Below, one piece after another: positions 1-7,487 of a DNA stretch of 28,207 nucleotides. The notes beneath the pieces were generated by a model. That model did no database searches. It was not told the DNA's origin and was given only the letters and a program-made list of their open reading frames with translations. The position numbers and the translations under genes were made by a program. The first letter of the stretch is position 1. Each line of letters opens with the position of its first letter. Source of the stretch: CAZOKN01 sp964580525 (lineage in GTDB: Bacteria > Pseudomonadota > Alphaproteobacteria > Rickettsiales > UBA6187); NCBI GenBank assembly GCA_964580525.1, contig CAZOKN010000024.1, positions 1 to 28,207 of the forward strand, read 5' to 3'.

Positions 1-66
1 ATCATAGTGCCTCATTTTGATCATGGATTGGTGGTTTTAATTGTTTAATAATTTTGGAGTAATATA

Positions 67-444
67 GTGGCACGTATCGCTGGTGTTAACCTGCCCTCGG
101 CAAAAAGAATAGATATTGCGTTAACTTACATATACGGGATTGGCTTTTCGGCTTCTTGTAGGATTTTGGAAGCGCTTAAAATGGATCGTTCTAAAAGAGT
201 TCATCAAATGAATGAAGATGAAGTCATAAAGATTCGTGAATATATAGATGAAAATTACGAAGTGGAAGGTGATTTGCGTCGTAAAATTGCAACTAATATA
301 AAGTTGTTGATGGATATCGGTTGTTACAGGGGTATACGTCATAGAAAAAGATTGCCTGTTAGAGGCCAGAGGACGCACACTAATGCTAGAACCAGAAAAG
401 GTAAGGCTATTGCGATTGCTGGTAAGAAGCAGGTTGGTAAATAG
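67..444 (+). CDS. rpsM: 30S ribosomal protein S13
   Basis: Small-subunit protein of the 30S head that contacts tRNA and the 50S subunit. The 125-residue product has the N-terminal start ARIAGVNLP typical of S13, a helix-hairpin-helix-like segment (YIYGIGFSAS, about residues 19-28), and the basic C-terminal signature RGIRHRKRLPVRGQRTHTNA followed by a Lys-rich tail that would reach the decoding site. Length matches the family (about 118-125). The start is GTG at 67, preceded by TTTTGGAG at a good distance; there is no better in-frame start upstream. It is first in an rpsM-rpsK-rpoA-rplQ string, the usual end of the alphaproteobacterial spc/alpha operon, so its promoter probably lies before the window. 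Confidence 0.98.
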   Translation: MARIAGVNLPSAKRIDIALTYIYGIGFSASCRILEALKMDRSKRVHQMNEDEVIKIREYIDENYEVEGDLRRKIATNIKLLMDIGCYRGIRHRKRLPVRGQRTHTNARTRKGKAIAIAGKKQVGK

Positions 445-465
445 TTTTTAGTTTTTGGAGTTTTT

Positions 466-888
466 ATGGCGATAGAAAAAGTTAGTGATAATAATGTTGA
501 TTCTGGTGCGAAGACGGCGAAAAAGCGTCAGAAGAAAAATATTTCAGTGGCGATAGCGATTGTTAACGCTACGTTCAACAATGTAATTATAAGCATTATT
601 GACTTGCAGGGAAATGTTATAGTTTGGTCTTCTGCAGGGGTTCATGGTTTTAAAGGTTCTAGAAAATCTACGCCTTATGCGGCGCAGGTTACTGCTGAAT
701 TTGTGGGTAAGCAGGCGCAAGAAAATGGCGTTAGAATACTTCAAGAAATTAGGGTTAAAGGTCCAGGTACTGGAAGAGAATCTGCTTTGAGAGCTCTTCA
801 AGCTGTAGGCTTTAACATAGTGGCAATAAAGGATGTAACTCCCGTTCCTCATAATGGTTGCCGTCCTCGTAAACGTAGACGTGTGTAG
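466..888 (+). CDS. rpsK: 30S ribosomal protein S11
   Basis: Platform protein of the 30S subunit, near the E-site mRNA path. The 140-residue product contains the S11 core from about residue 27 (NISVAIAIVNATFNNV), the GFKGSRKSTPYAAQVTAE block, KGPGTGRESALRAL, and the invariant end DVTPVPHNGCRPRKRRRV. It is about ten residues longer than the E. coli protein because of a Lys-rich, low-complexity N-terminus (AKTAKKRQKKN). The ATG at 466 is preceded by TTTTTGGAG. It lies 21 bases after rpsM and 46 before rpoA, consistent with co-transcription. Nothing unusual in the core. Confidence 0.98.
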   Translation: MAIEKVSDNNVDSGAKTAKKRQKKNISVAIAIVNATFNNVIISIIDLQGNVIVWSSAGVHGFKGSRKSTPYAAQVTAEFVGKQAQENGVRILQEIRVKGPGTGRESALRALQAVGFNIVAIKDVTPVPHNGCRPRKRRRV

Positions 889-934
889 AAGGAATCTTTT
901 GAATTTTTTCATAAAATTAAGAAAGGGTTGATCT

Positions 935-1948
935 GTGATATCTAAGAATTGGCAAGAGTTAATAAAACCATCTAAAGTTCAAGTTAACCCAGGTGGTAAC
1001 GCTTCTTCGCAAGCTCGCATAGTTGTTGAGCCGTTGGAGAGGGGATTTGGTATAACAATAGGTAACGCCCTAAGAAGAGTTTTGTTGTCTTCTTTGCAAG
1101 GTGCTGCTGTTACTGCTGTTAAAATCGAGGGCGTTGTTCACGAGTTTGACTCTATAGCAGGCGTTCTTGAGGATGTTACTGATATTATCCTTAACGTTAA
1201 ATCAATAGTGATAAAGGCTCATACTTCTGAAAAGAAGCGTGTTGTTATAAATGCTAAAGGTCCTTGCACGGTTACTGCAGGTATGATCGAATGCGGTCCG
1301 GAAGTGGAAATTGTTAATAAAGATCTCGTTATCTGCCACATTAGTGAAGGTGGAAAGTTTGTTGCCGAGCTTACAGTTGAAAGCGGAAAGGGTTATGTTG
1401 CTGCTAGTCAGAACAGACCTACAGATGCTCCGATTGGTTTGATACCGGTAGATTCTTTGTTTAGCCCAGTAAAAAAAGTTAGCTACAAGGTTGATAACAG
1501 CCGTGTTGGTCAAGTGACTGACTATGATAAATTGTTTATCGATGTTGAAACTAATGGAACTCTTAGCCCTGAAATGGCTGTTGCTTTGTCTGCACGCATA
1601 TTGCAGGATCAGCTAAATACATTCATCAGCTTCGAAGAAATTAAGGAAGAGCCTGAAGTTCAAGAAGAGGCGCTTAAGTTTGATAGAAATCTTTTGAGAA
1701 AAGTTGATGAGCTTGAGTTATCTGTTCGTTCTCAGAACTGCTTGAAAAACGATAATATAGTTTATATTGGTGATTTGGTTAGAAAGAGCGAAGGCGAAAT
1801 GCTGAAAACTCCTAACTTCGGTAGAAAATCTTTGAACGAAATCAAAGAAGTTCTTGCTAATATGGGATTGAGATTTGGAATGGAAGTGGATGGTTGGCCG
1901 CCTGAGAATATCGAGGATCTGGCTAAAAGATTCGAAGATCCATTTTAA
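935..1948 (+). CDS. rpoA: DNA-directed RNA polymerase subunit alpha
   Basis: Alpha subunit; its dimer nucleates RNA polymerase assembly and its C-terminal domain binds UP elements and activators. The 337-residue protein has the N-terminal dimerisation domain (about 20-235, with RGFGITIGNALRRVLLSS at 36-53) and, after an acidic linker (EEIKEEPEVQEE), the C-terminal helix-hairpin-helix domain (about 250-325). The DNA-contacting block ELSVRSQNCLKND puts an arginine at position 265, the same number as the key Arg265 of E. coli. The start is GTG at 935, with an AAAGGG-type site upstream. The product begins MISKNWQELIKPSK, as in other alphaproteobacterial alphas. Confidence 0.98.
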   Translation: MISKNWQELIKPSKVQVNPGGNASSQARIVVEPLERGFGITIGNALRRVLLSSLQGAAVTAVKIEGVVHEFDSIAGVLEDVTDIILNVKSIVIKAHTSEKKRVVINAKGPCTVTAGMIECGPEVEIVNKDLVICHISEGGKFVAELTVESGKGYVAASQNRPTDAPIGLIPVDSLFSPVKKVSYKVDNSRVGQVTDYDKLFIDVETNGTLSPEMAVALSARILQDQLNTFISFEEIKEEPEVQEEALKFDRNLLRKVDELELSVRSQNCLKNDNIVYIGDLVRKSEGEMLKTPNFGRKSLNEIKEVLANMGLRFGMEVDGWPPENIEDLAKRFEDPF

Positions 1949-1987
1949 AGATAATTTTAAGATTTTTTAATATAAGGAAGTGTTGAA

Positions 1988-2410
1988 ATGCAACATAGAA
2001 ATAAAGGGCGTAAGCTTAACAGGACTAAAGCTCACAGAAGGGCGTTGTTTGCTAATATGGCAGCAAGCCTTATAAATCACGAGCAAATTACTACTACTCT
2101 GCCTAAGGCTAAAGAAATACGTCCTATAGTAGAGAAGTTGGTTACTTTGGCTAAAAAAGGTGATTTAAGTGCAAGACGTCAAGCGTTGGCATTTTTGTAC
2201 GATGAAAACGCTGTAAAAAAGCTTTTCGCGGTTCTTGGTAATCGTTATAAGGCTAGAAATGGTGGTTACTTGCGTATAATGAAGGCAGGCTTCCGTTATG
2301 GAGACAATGCTCCTGTAGCTGTTGTTGAGTTCGTTGATAGAGACGTTTCAGAAAAAGGTAAAAATTCTGGTCCGGTTTTGGCTGTGTCTAATGAAGAGAT
2401 TGCAGCTTAG
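1988..2410 (+). CDS. rplQ: 50S ribosomal protein L17
   Basis: Large-subunit protein near the peptide exit-tunnel rim. The 140-residue product starts MQHRNKGRKLNRTKAHRRAL and carries the family blocks NHEQITTTLPKAKEIRPIVEKL and GDNAPVAVVEFVDRD. The C-terminal part after about residue 120 (SEKGKNSGPVLAVSNEEIAA) is a variable extension common in L17. AAGGAAG precedes the ATG at 1988. It sits 39 bases after rpoA, the standard neighbour, and 25 bases before an exported cyclophilin gene that probably shares the transcript. Confidence 0.98.
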   Translation: MQHRNKGRKLNRTKAHRRALFANMAASLINHEQITTTLPKAKEIRPIVEKLVTLAKKGDLSARRQALAFLYDENAVKKLFAVLGNRYKARNGGYLRIMKAGFRYGDNAPVAVVEFVDRDVSEKGKNSGPVLAVSNEEIAA

Positions 2411-2435
2411 TTAACATTATTTTTTGGAGACAGGT

Positions 2436-3050
2436 ATGTTGCTTCGAGTTATAGGTTTTGTTATGGCGTTATTTTTATCGCAATCTGCTTTTGCAGCAGC
2501 TGATCCTGAAAACACTTTGTATCTTGAATTAAAGGGTGGCAGGGTAGTTATTGAGTTACGTCCTGATATAGCTCCTAATCACGTTGCACGTATAAAAGAA
2601 CTTGCTAGAGAAAAATTCTATGATGGTATAGTTTTTCATAGAGTTATAGATGGTTTTATGGCTCAAACTGGCGATCCTACTGGAACTGGTATGGGTGGTT
2701 CTAAAAAGCCAAATCTCGATGCTGAATTTTCCAAGGAGCCGCACGATAGAGGAATTCTTTCTATGGCTCGTGCAGGAGATCCTAATAGTGCAAACAGCCA
2801 ATTCTTTATAGTTCTAGAAGATTCTCATTTCTTGGACGGTAAATATACTGTGTTCGGTAAAGTTGTACAAGGAATGGAGTTTGTTGACGCAATTAAGAAG
2901 GGTGATGCAAGAAATAATGGTTCTGTAGAGAACCCTGACAAAATTATAACTTTGCGTGTCGCAGCGGATGTTAAAGAAGAAGTTAAGGACGAAAAAAAGT
3001 CTAAGGCTAAAAAAGAAGAGAAAAAAGAAGAGACTAAAAAGGCAGAATAA
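2436..3050 (+). CDS. exported cyclophilin-type peptidyl-prolyl cis-trans isomerase
   Basis: Catalyses cis-trans isomerisation of X-Pro bonds, probably in the periplasm. ATG 2436 is chosen because GGAGA sits 5 bases upstream; the in-frame TTG at 2424 would overlap that site. The 204-residue product begins with a signal peptide (hydrophobic core about 5-16, likely cleavage after the AFA at 18-20). The cyclophilin domain follows (about 27-175) with the active-site block FHRVIDGFMAQTGDPTGTG, giving Arg69, Phe74 and Gln77, and ANSQFFI at 119-125. Residues 178-204 are an almost pure Lys/Glu tail, unusual for this family. It lies directly behind rplQ with no visible promoter, so it is probably read with the ribosomal operon. 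Its stop codon is inside a terminator stem. Related to PpiA/PpiB; I do not choose a symbol. Confidence 0.93.
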   Translation: MLLRVIGFVMALFLSQSAFAAADPENTLYLELKGGRVVIELRPDIAPNHVARIKELAREKFYDGIVFHRVIDGFMAQTGDPTGTGMGGSKKPNLDAEFSKEPHDRGILSMARAGDPNSANSQFFIVLEDSHFLDGKYTVFGKVVQGMEFVDAIKKGDARNNGSVENPDKIITLRVAADVKEEVKDEKKSKAKKEEKKEETKKAE

Positions 3051-3066
3051 TTATTCTGCCTTTTTT
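3037..3066 (+). terminator. intrinsic terminator overlapping the cyclophilin stop codon
   Basis: A perfect 28-base palindrome (3037-3064): each arm is AAAAGGCAGAATAA or its complement, with T's continuing to 3066. The TAA stop (3048-3050) lies at the centre of the palindrome. Stem plus T tract is the layout of a Rho-independent terminator, and because it is symmetric it could work in either direction. It would end the rpsM-to-cyclophilin transcript just 8 bases before the queA start. Folding and termination are inferred from sequence. Confidence 0.8.
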
Positions 3067-3074
3067 CTTGTCCT

Positions 3075-4106
3075 ATGTTAGTTAGTGAATTTAATTTTGA
3101 CCTCCCTAAAAATCTTATAGCTTCGCATCCAGCCTCTCCAAGAGACTCTGCAAAATTGCTTTGTATTTCAAAAAAAAATCTTGATAGAAAAATTAGTGAT
3201 TTGCCTTTGATTTTAAAAAAGGGAGATTTGTTGGTTTTTAATGATACTAAAGTTATACCAGCTCGCATTTTAGGCAAACGTGGCGAAGCTAAAATAGAAG
3301 TTATGCTACATAAAAATATTAAAGACAGTATTTGGAAAGTTTTTGCTAAACCTGGAAAAAAACTTAAAGTTGGTGATATTTTTACTGTTGGAGAAGACTT
3401 TTCAGCAAAAGTGCTAGAAAAAAAAGATACTGAAGTTACTTTAGACTTTTCTATTTCTGGAGAAGATTTTTATAATAAAATTTATCAATATGGTTTGCCG
3501 CCATTGCCACCCTACATAGAGCGTTATAAAGATGCTGCAAAGGAAGATGTAGAAAATTATCAGACGATATATGCAAAAAATACAGGGGCAGTGGCTGCAC
3601 CAACAGCTGGGCTGCACTTTACAGAAAAATTATTTAATGAATTGAATTCAAAAGGGATAGACAAGACTTTTGTGACTTTGCATGTTGGTGCGGGAACCTT
3701 TTTGCCGGTTAAAGCGGAAGATACCAAAGATCATGTAATGCACAGTGAATATTGTGTGGTAAATGTGGATACGGCGGAAAAAATTAATGCAGCCAGAAGG
3801 CGTGGTGGTAGAATTATTGCAGTGGGTACGACATCATTGAGGGTTTTGGAAACGGTTGCAGATCAAAATGGTAATATGAAAGATTTTTCTGGCGAAACAG
3901 ATATTTTTATAACGCCTGGTTATAAATTTAAAATTGTTGATGTACTGCTAACTAATTTTCATCTTCCTAAATCAACTTTGTTTATGCTCGTAAGCGCTTT
4001 TGCTGGCTTTGAAAAAATGAAAAATGCCTATAAATATGCTATAGAAAATAGCTACAGGTTTTATTCTTATGGCGACGCCTGTTTGTTGGAGAAAAATTAT
4101 GAGTAA
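3075..4106 (+). CDS. queA: S-adenosylmethionine:tRNA ribosyltransferase-isomerase (queuosine synthesis)
   Basis: Transfers and isomerises the ribosyl part of S-adenosylmethionine onto preQ1 at tRNA position 34, giving epoxyqueuosine. The 343-residue product has the expected length and family blocks: FNDTKVIPARILGKRG, YGLPPLPPYIERY, KNTGAVAAPTAGLHFTEKL, TLHVGAGTFLPVK, GTTSLRVLE, and near the end TNFHLPKSTLFMLVSAFAG. The ATG at 3075 gives the normal QueA start (MLVSEFNFDLPKNLIASHPA). No Shine-Dalgarno sequence is visible before it: the upstream bases are the T tract of the preceding terminator. It overlaps tgt by 8 bases, so the two consecutive queuosine steps are translationally linked. Expression must come from read-through or a promoter inside the cyclophilin gene. 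Confidence 0.97.
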   Translation: MLVSEFNFDLPKNLIASHPASPRDSAKLLCISKKNLDRKISDLPLILKKGDLLVFNDTKVIPARILGKRGEAKIEVMLHKNIKDSIWKVFAKPGKKLKVGDIFTVGEDFSAKVLEKKDTEVTLDFSISGEDFYNKIYQYGLPPLPPYIERYKDAAKEDVENYQTIYAKNTGAVAAPTAGLHFTEKLFNELNSKGIDKTFVTLHVGAGTFLPVKAEDTKDHVMHSEYCVVNVDTAEKINAARRRGGRIIAVGTTSLRVLETVADQNGNMKDFSGETDIFITPGYKFKIVDVLLTNFHLPKSTLFMLVSAFAGFEKMKNAYKYAIENSYRFYSYGDACLLEKNYE

Positions 4107-5220
4107 GAAATTTTCTTTTGAGATAGAAAAATCTTCGGGTGCTGCGAGGACAGGGAAAGTTTATACAAAACATGGGGTCATAAGAACGCCTGCCTTTATG
4201 CCAGTTGGTACTGCTGCTACGGTGAAGGCTATGCTACCAGAATCGGTTAAAGAAACAGGCGCGGATATAATCTTAGGTAATACTTATCATCTTATGCTTA
4301 GACCTACAGCCGAGCGAATAAATAATCTTGGTGGCCTGCATAAATTTATGAATTGGCAAGGTCCTATATTGACAGATTCTGGCGGATTTCAGGTTATGTC
4401 ATTATCGAAAATTAGAAAGCTCACGAAAGATGGAGTGGAATTCCAATCACATATTGATGGTAGTCGTCACATGCTTACGCCTGAGCGTTCTATGGAAATT
4501 CAGAATTTGTTGGGTAGCGATATAACAATGATATTTGACGAATGTACACCATATCCTGCTACGCATAAACAGGCAGCGGAATCTATGCGTTTATCGCTTG
4601 ATTGGGCGCTACGTTCAAAGAATGCGTATGAGGAGCGCGATGGTTATGGACTTTTCGGAATTGTGCAAGGTAGCACTTATCGTGATTTGCGAGAGGAGTC
4701 TTCGGCAAAATTACAAGAGATAGGATTTGATGGCTATGCAATTGGTGGCTTGGCAGTGGGTGAGGGGCAAGAGTTGATGTTTTCAACGCTTGATTATACT
4801 GTGCCGACAATGCCTGTTGATAGACCTAGATATTTAATGGGTGTTGGCAAGCCTTCCGATATCGTTGGAGCAGTGCTGCGTGGAGTTGATATGTTTGATT
4901 GTGTGTTGCCAACAAGATCAGGCAGGAACGGTCAGGCATTTACCAGAAATGGTGCAGTTAATATTACTAACGCTAAAAATGTTGACGATGATTCTCCTTT
5001 AGATGCGGAGTGTAAATGTCCTGCTTGTTCTAAATATAGTAGAGCATACTTAAACCACTTAGTTAAGTCTAAGGAAATTTTAGGCTCTATGTTAATGACG
5101 TGGCATAATCTTCAGTATTATCAGGATTTAATGTCTAGTTTGCGCGATGCTATAAAAAATGATTATTTACAAAAAATTGTGGATGATTTTTATTCTAAAT
5201 ATGAAGCTGATAGTTTGTAG
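4099..5220 (+). CDS. tgt: queuine tRNA-ribosyltransferase (tRNA-guanine transglycosylase)
   Basis: Exchanges guanine 34 for preQ1 in tRNAs with GUN anticodons, the step before QueA. The start is ATG 4099 because TTGGAG lies 8 bases upstream, inside queA; the upstream in-frame ATG 4069 has no site and would add ten unrelated residues. The 373-residue protein has GNTYHLMLRP, LTDSGGFQVMSL (Asp93), GIVQGSTYRDLREES, AIGGLAVGEG and GVDMFDCVLPTRSGRNGQAF with the nucleophile Asp264. The zinc site is Cys305, Cys307, Cys310 and His336. All catalytic residues seen in the E. coli enzyme are present at almost the same numbers. Confidence 0.97.
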   Translation: MSKKFSFEIEKSSGAARTGKVYTKHGVIRTPAFMPVGTAATVKAMLPESVKETGADIILGNTYHLMLRPTAERINNLGGLHKFMNWQGPILTDSGGFQVMSLSKIRKLTKDGVEFQSHIDGSRHMLTPERSMEIQNLLGSDITMIFDECTPYPATHKQAAESMRLSLDWALRSKNAYEERDGYGLFGIVQGSTYRDLREESSAKLQEIGFDGYAIGGLAVGEGQELMFSTLDYTVPTMPVDRPRYLMGVGKPSDIVGAVLRGVDMFDCVLPTRSGRNGQAFTRNGAVNITNAKNVDDDSPLDAECKCPACSKYSRAYLNHLVKSKEILGSMLMTWHNLQYYQDLMSSLRDAIKNDYLQKIVDDFYSKYEADSL

Positions 5221-5230
5221 TTGTTAGCTT
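5204..5230 (+). terminator. weak candidate terminator at the end of tgt
   Basis: AAGCTGA (5204-5210) can pair with TTAGCTT (5224-5230), including one G-T pair, around a 13-base loop, followed by a T-rich run. It spans the tgt stop codon. The stem is short and AT-rich, so this is only a candidate. The rest of the roughly 200-base gap to the antiporter operon is AT-rich and shows nothing else except a promoter candidate at 5358-5385. Confidence 0.22.
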
Positions 5231-5357
5231 AATTTTTATTTACTAGCGCAGTAGATTAAAATTAAATCTTTTGTCTTTAAATCTTCTGAAACTTTTTAGA
5301 TAGTATTTTTACACTTGGTAACCCCTGGTTGTAGCGATATTTCCTGCAAATTATTCT

Positions 5358-5385
5358 TTGCATAAATTTTTTTAATGTGCATAAT
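5358..5385 (+). promoter_or_regulatory. candidate sigma70-type promoter for the antiporter operon
   Basis: TTGCAT (5358-5363) and CATAAT (5380-5385), spaced by 16 bases, resemble -35 and -10 boxes. They lie about 36 bases before the first gene of the Mrp operon. In such AT-rich DNA chance matches are common, so confidence is limited. Confidence 0.38.
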
Positions 5386-5421
5386 CCTTGATAACTTTTT
5401 TAAAGTTTAGGGAGTTTTATT

Positions 5422-5916
5422 TTGTTTAACGCCTTTTTGCTTTTTTCTCTTCTGTTTCTTACGTGGATTATCCTATCAGGGATTTTCAATTTTTTCTATA
5501 TAGTTCTGGGTGTTGGGAGCTGTCTTGTATCCGTGTATATCTACATGGAAATGTCAAAAAACGAAAAAAAAATTAAGGGTGTTTTTGGTATAACACTCAG
5601 ACTTGTTAAATATTTTTTCTGGCTCGTTGTAGAAATAGTAAAATCTTCTTTAGAAGTAAGCAATAAGATGTGGCAGCTTGAGCCTGAGATATCGCCTGAA
5701 TTATCGTGGATTTCTACTAATATGAAAGGCGATGATATTGGTATAACATTGCTTGGAACTTCTATAACACTTACTCCGGGTACAGTTACTACTGGCGTGC
5801 GGAGCGATGGTATGGTGCAAGTGCATGCATTGACAAAAGATGGAATGGAATCTTTGCGTCAGGGCAAAATGCGCGACAAAGTGAGTAAGGTTGTTAATTT
5901 TAAGGTGGAAGGGTAA
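5422..5916 (+). CDS. mnhE: Na+/H+ antiporter subunit E (MnhE/MrpE)
   Basis: Small membrane subunit of Mrp/Mnh multisubunit cation/proton antiporters; it supports assembly and activity rather than carrying ions itself. The 164-residue product has two to three hydrophobic helices in the first 65 residues, then the MnhE block YFFWLVVEIVKSSLEVSNKM (about 64-83) and a cytoplasmic domain containing LLGTSITLTPGTVT, the family's most conserved segment. The start is TTG at 5422 with AGGGAG (5409-5414) at a good distance. It is the first gene of the operon and lies 2 bases before mnhF. Beginning the operon with E-F-G is unlike the A-B-C-D-E-F-G order of Bacillus and Staphylococcus. Confidence 0.93.
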   Translation: MFNAFLLFSLLFLTWIILSGIFNFFYIVLGVGSCLVSVYIYMEMSKNEKKIKGVFGITLRLVKYFFWLVVEIVKSSLEVSNKMWQLEPEISPELSWISTNMKGDDIGITLLGTSITLTPGTVTTGVRSDGMVQVHALTKDGMESLRQGKMRDKVSKVVNFKVEG

Positions 5917-5918
5917 TC

Positions 5919-6182
5919 ATGCTGATTGGTGCGTTATTAGGTATGATAGCAAGCATGGTGATGGTTATAATAAGGGCGATAGTTGGTCCTACTATATTCG
6001 ATCGGATCTTGGCGGTTAATAGTTTTGGTACGAATGTTGTTGTTTTTATAGTGCTACTGCAAAGCTTTATAGGAACTGGGTTTTTTCTTGATATCGCAAT
6101 CACATATGCGTTGATAAATTTTATAGCGACAGTTGCGTTGTCGCGTTATTTTATGTACGCCAATAGCGAAGGAGAAAAATAA
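5919..6182 (+). CDS. mnhF: Na+/H+ antiporter subunit F (MnhF/MrpF)
   Basis: 87-residue subunit with three predicted membrane helices (about 3-20, 34-53, 59-78). The block RAIVGPTIFDRILAVNSFGT is the MnhF/MrpF signature, with a conserved acidic residue in the first cytoplasmic loop (FDR). Length is normal for the family. GGAAGGG precedes the ATG. The stop codon overlaps the next start (TAATG), which indicates coupled translation with subunit G. Confidence 0.94.
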   Translation: MLIGALLGMIASMVMVIIRAIVGPTIFDRILAVNSFGTNVVVFIVLLQSFIGTGFFLDIAITYALINFIATVALSRYFMYANSEGEK

Positions 6183-6514
6183 TGATGACATATTTTGTTA
6201 ATATGGTTTCCTACGCTTTTATACTGGCTGGTGTATTTTATATTTTTACCGGTTCTCTTGGCATATTGAGAATGCCAGACTTATTTACTAGGCTTCACCC
6301 AGCCGGACTTTCAGATTCTTTCGGTGCGCCATTAGTTTTGATTGGTGTTGCAATACAAAATGGTTTTACATTATTTTCTGCGAAACTAATTATGTTGATA
6401 TTTTTTCTTCTTGTTACTAGCCCTACAGCTACACATGCTTTGTCAAAGTCTGCTCTCCTTAGCGGTATAAAGCCGTGGTCAAAGCCATTTGAAAATAATA
6501 AGGAGAAAAGTTAA
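6182..6514 (+). CDS. mnhG: Na+/H+ antiporter subunit G (MnhG/MrpG)
   Basis: 110-residue membrane subunit with three hydrophobic segments. The stretch GSLGILRMPDLFTRLHPAGL (about 25-44) is the MnhG/MrpG signature, and LFSAKLIMLIFFLLVTSPTATHAL closes the domain as in other members. It overlaps mnhF and the following gene by one base each (TAATG junctions). The first two codons are both ATG, so the start may be 6182 or 6185; AGGAG upstream fits either. It is needed for the complex, but its individual role in ion transport is not settled in the family. Confidence 0.94.
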   Translation: MMTYFVNMVSYAFILAGVFYIFTGSLGILRMPDLFTRLHPAGLSDSFGAPLVLIGVAIQNGFTLFSAKLIMLIFFLLVTSPTATHALSKSALLSGIKPWSKPFENNKEKS

Positions 6515-7065
6515 TGGCTGGAATTGATATTATACACATCCTAAATATTGCAATATTATTTTTTCTTATAGTTACTGCAGTAGCGATTGTTAGGGTTAGG
6601 GATTTGGTTACCAGCACTGTACTTCTGGGTGCTTTGAGTCTTCTTATGGCGTCGGAATATTTGGTTTTGGGTGCGCCAGATGTTGCTATCACTGAAGCGG
6701 CAGTTGGTGCAGGAGTGAGTACCGTTTTGATATTAATGGCGTTGTTTTTAGTTGGCGATAAAGAGAAGAAAAGTAATGATAAATGGTTTTTATTTCCAAT
6801 CATATTGGTAGGAATTGCGACAGCTGTTTTAATATGCGCGACGTTCGATATGCCTACTTTTGCAAGCCAGTATACTCCATCGCAGATATATGTTGCTCCT
6901 TATTACATCCAAAGTGCTCATGATGATACTGGTGTTCCAAATATGGTTACTGCTATTTTAGCCAGCTATAGGGGCTATGATACGCTTGGTGAAACTTTTG
7001 TGATATTTACGGCTGCGGTTTCTGTTTTAGCATTGCTTGGCAGATTCAAGAAAAAGGGAGAATAA
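6514..7065 (+). CDS. stand-alone MrpA C-terminal part (MbhD/DUF4040 plus MbhE-like) antiporter subunit
   Basis: 183-residue membrane protein, often annotated as antiporter subunit B. Residues about 12-78 match the DUF4040/MbhD region found in the C-terminal half of MrpA, with the conserved GAPDVAITEAAVGAGVSTVL. Residues about 95-178 match the MbhE-like region, with MVTAILASYRGYDTLGE and a following helix. In Bacillus MrpA these lie behind a NuoL-like domain in one long chain; here they form a separate gene, so MrpA is split. AAGGAG (6500-6505) precedes the ATG. Single-base overlap with mnhG; mnhB follows after 2 bases. Confidence 0.88.
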   Translation: MAGIDIIHILNIAILFFLIVTAVAIVRVRDLVTSTVLLGALSLLMASEYLVLGAPDVAITEAAVGAGVSTVLILMALFLVGDKEKKSNDKWFLFPIILVGIATAVLICATFDMPTFASQYTPSQIYVAPYYIQSAHDDTGVPNMVTAILASYRGYDTLGETFVIFTAAVSVLALLGRFKKKGE

Positions 7066-7067
7066 CC

Positions 7068-7484
7068 TTGGAAGATGAAATAATACTGAGAACAGTCGTT
7101 AGAATATTGGTGCCGTTTATATTCCTATATGGCTTATATGTTCAGTTTCATGGTGATTTTAGTGCAGGTGGTGGTTTTCAGGCGGGAGTTATTTGTGCAG
7201 CTGCATTTATTATTTACAGTCTTGTTTTTGGTTTGATGGATGTTTTATCTGTTTTGCCAATTATGTTTGTAAGATTGCTGAGCGCGCTCGGTGTTTTACT
7301 CTATGCTGGTGTTGGTATCGTGGCGACTGCTAAGGGTGGAAAATTTCTTGAATATTCAGTTTTATCTGACACACCTGTGCATGGACAAACTTTAGGGATC
7401 ATGATAGTTGAGCTTGGCGTAGGTATTACAGTTTTTTCGGTTATGATGTTGGTTTTTTATACATTTGCTGAAAGGTCAAGGTAG
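7068..7484 (+). CDS. mnhB: Na+/H+ antiporter subunit B (MnhB/MrpB)
   Basis: 138-residue membrane subunit with four predicted helices. The block GLYVQFHGDFSAGGGFQAGV (about 22-41) is the MnhB signature (GxxxQxHGDxxPGGGFQxG in the family), and TPVHGQTLGIMIVELGVGIT near 103-122 is the second conserved patch. The start is TTG at 7068, with GGGAG upstream at the end of the previous gene; the ATG at 7075 is out of frame. TTG starts are used for two genes in this operon (subunits E and B), which may lower their translation relative to the others. Confidence 0.93.
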   Translation: MEDEIILRTVVRILVPFIFLYGLYVQFHGDFSAGGGFQAGVICAAAFIIYSLVFGLMDVLSVLPIMFVRLLSALGVLLYAGVGIVATAKGGKFLEYSVLSDTPVHGQTLGIMIVELGVGITVFSVMMLVFYTFAERSR

Positions 7485-7487
7485 TCA

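Noticed and set aside
1..48. Open frame of 15 codons from the window start to a TAA at 46-48
   Set aside because: It could be the tail of the gene before rpsM (often adk), but the residues IIVPHFDHGLVVLIV match nothing I know and the stretch is too short to call.
544..912. 122-codon minus-strand frame opposite rpsK
   Set aside because: A shadow of a conserved ribosomal protein gene, with no independent signals.
2424..2436. Upstream TTG start for the cyclophilin gene
   Set aside because: It would overlap the GGAGA ribosome site that serves ATG 2436 and spoil the signal peptide's N-terminus.
4069..4098. Upstream ATG for tgt
   Set aside because: No ribosome site and ten extra residues foreign to the family; ATG 4099 has TTGGAG upstream.
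5221..5421. Possible riboswitch or structured leader before the antiporter operon
   Set aside because: The region is AT-rich with only weak hairpins and no recognisable aptamer core.
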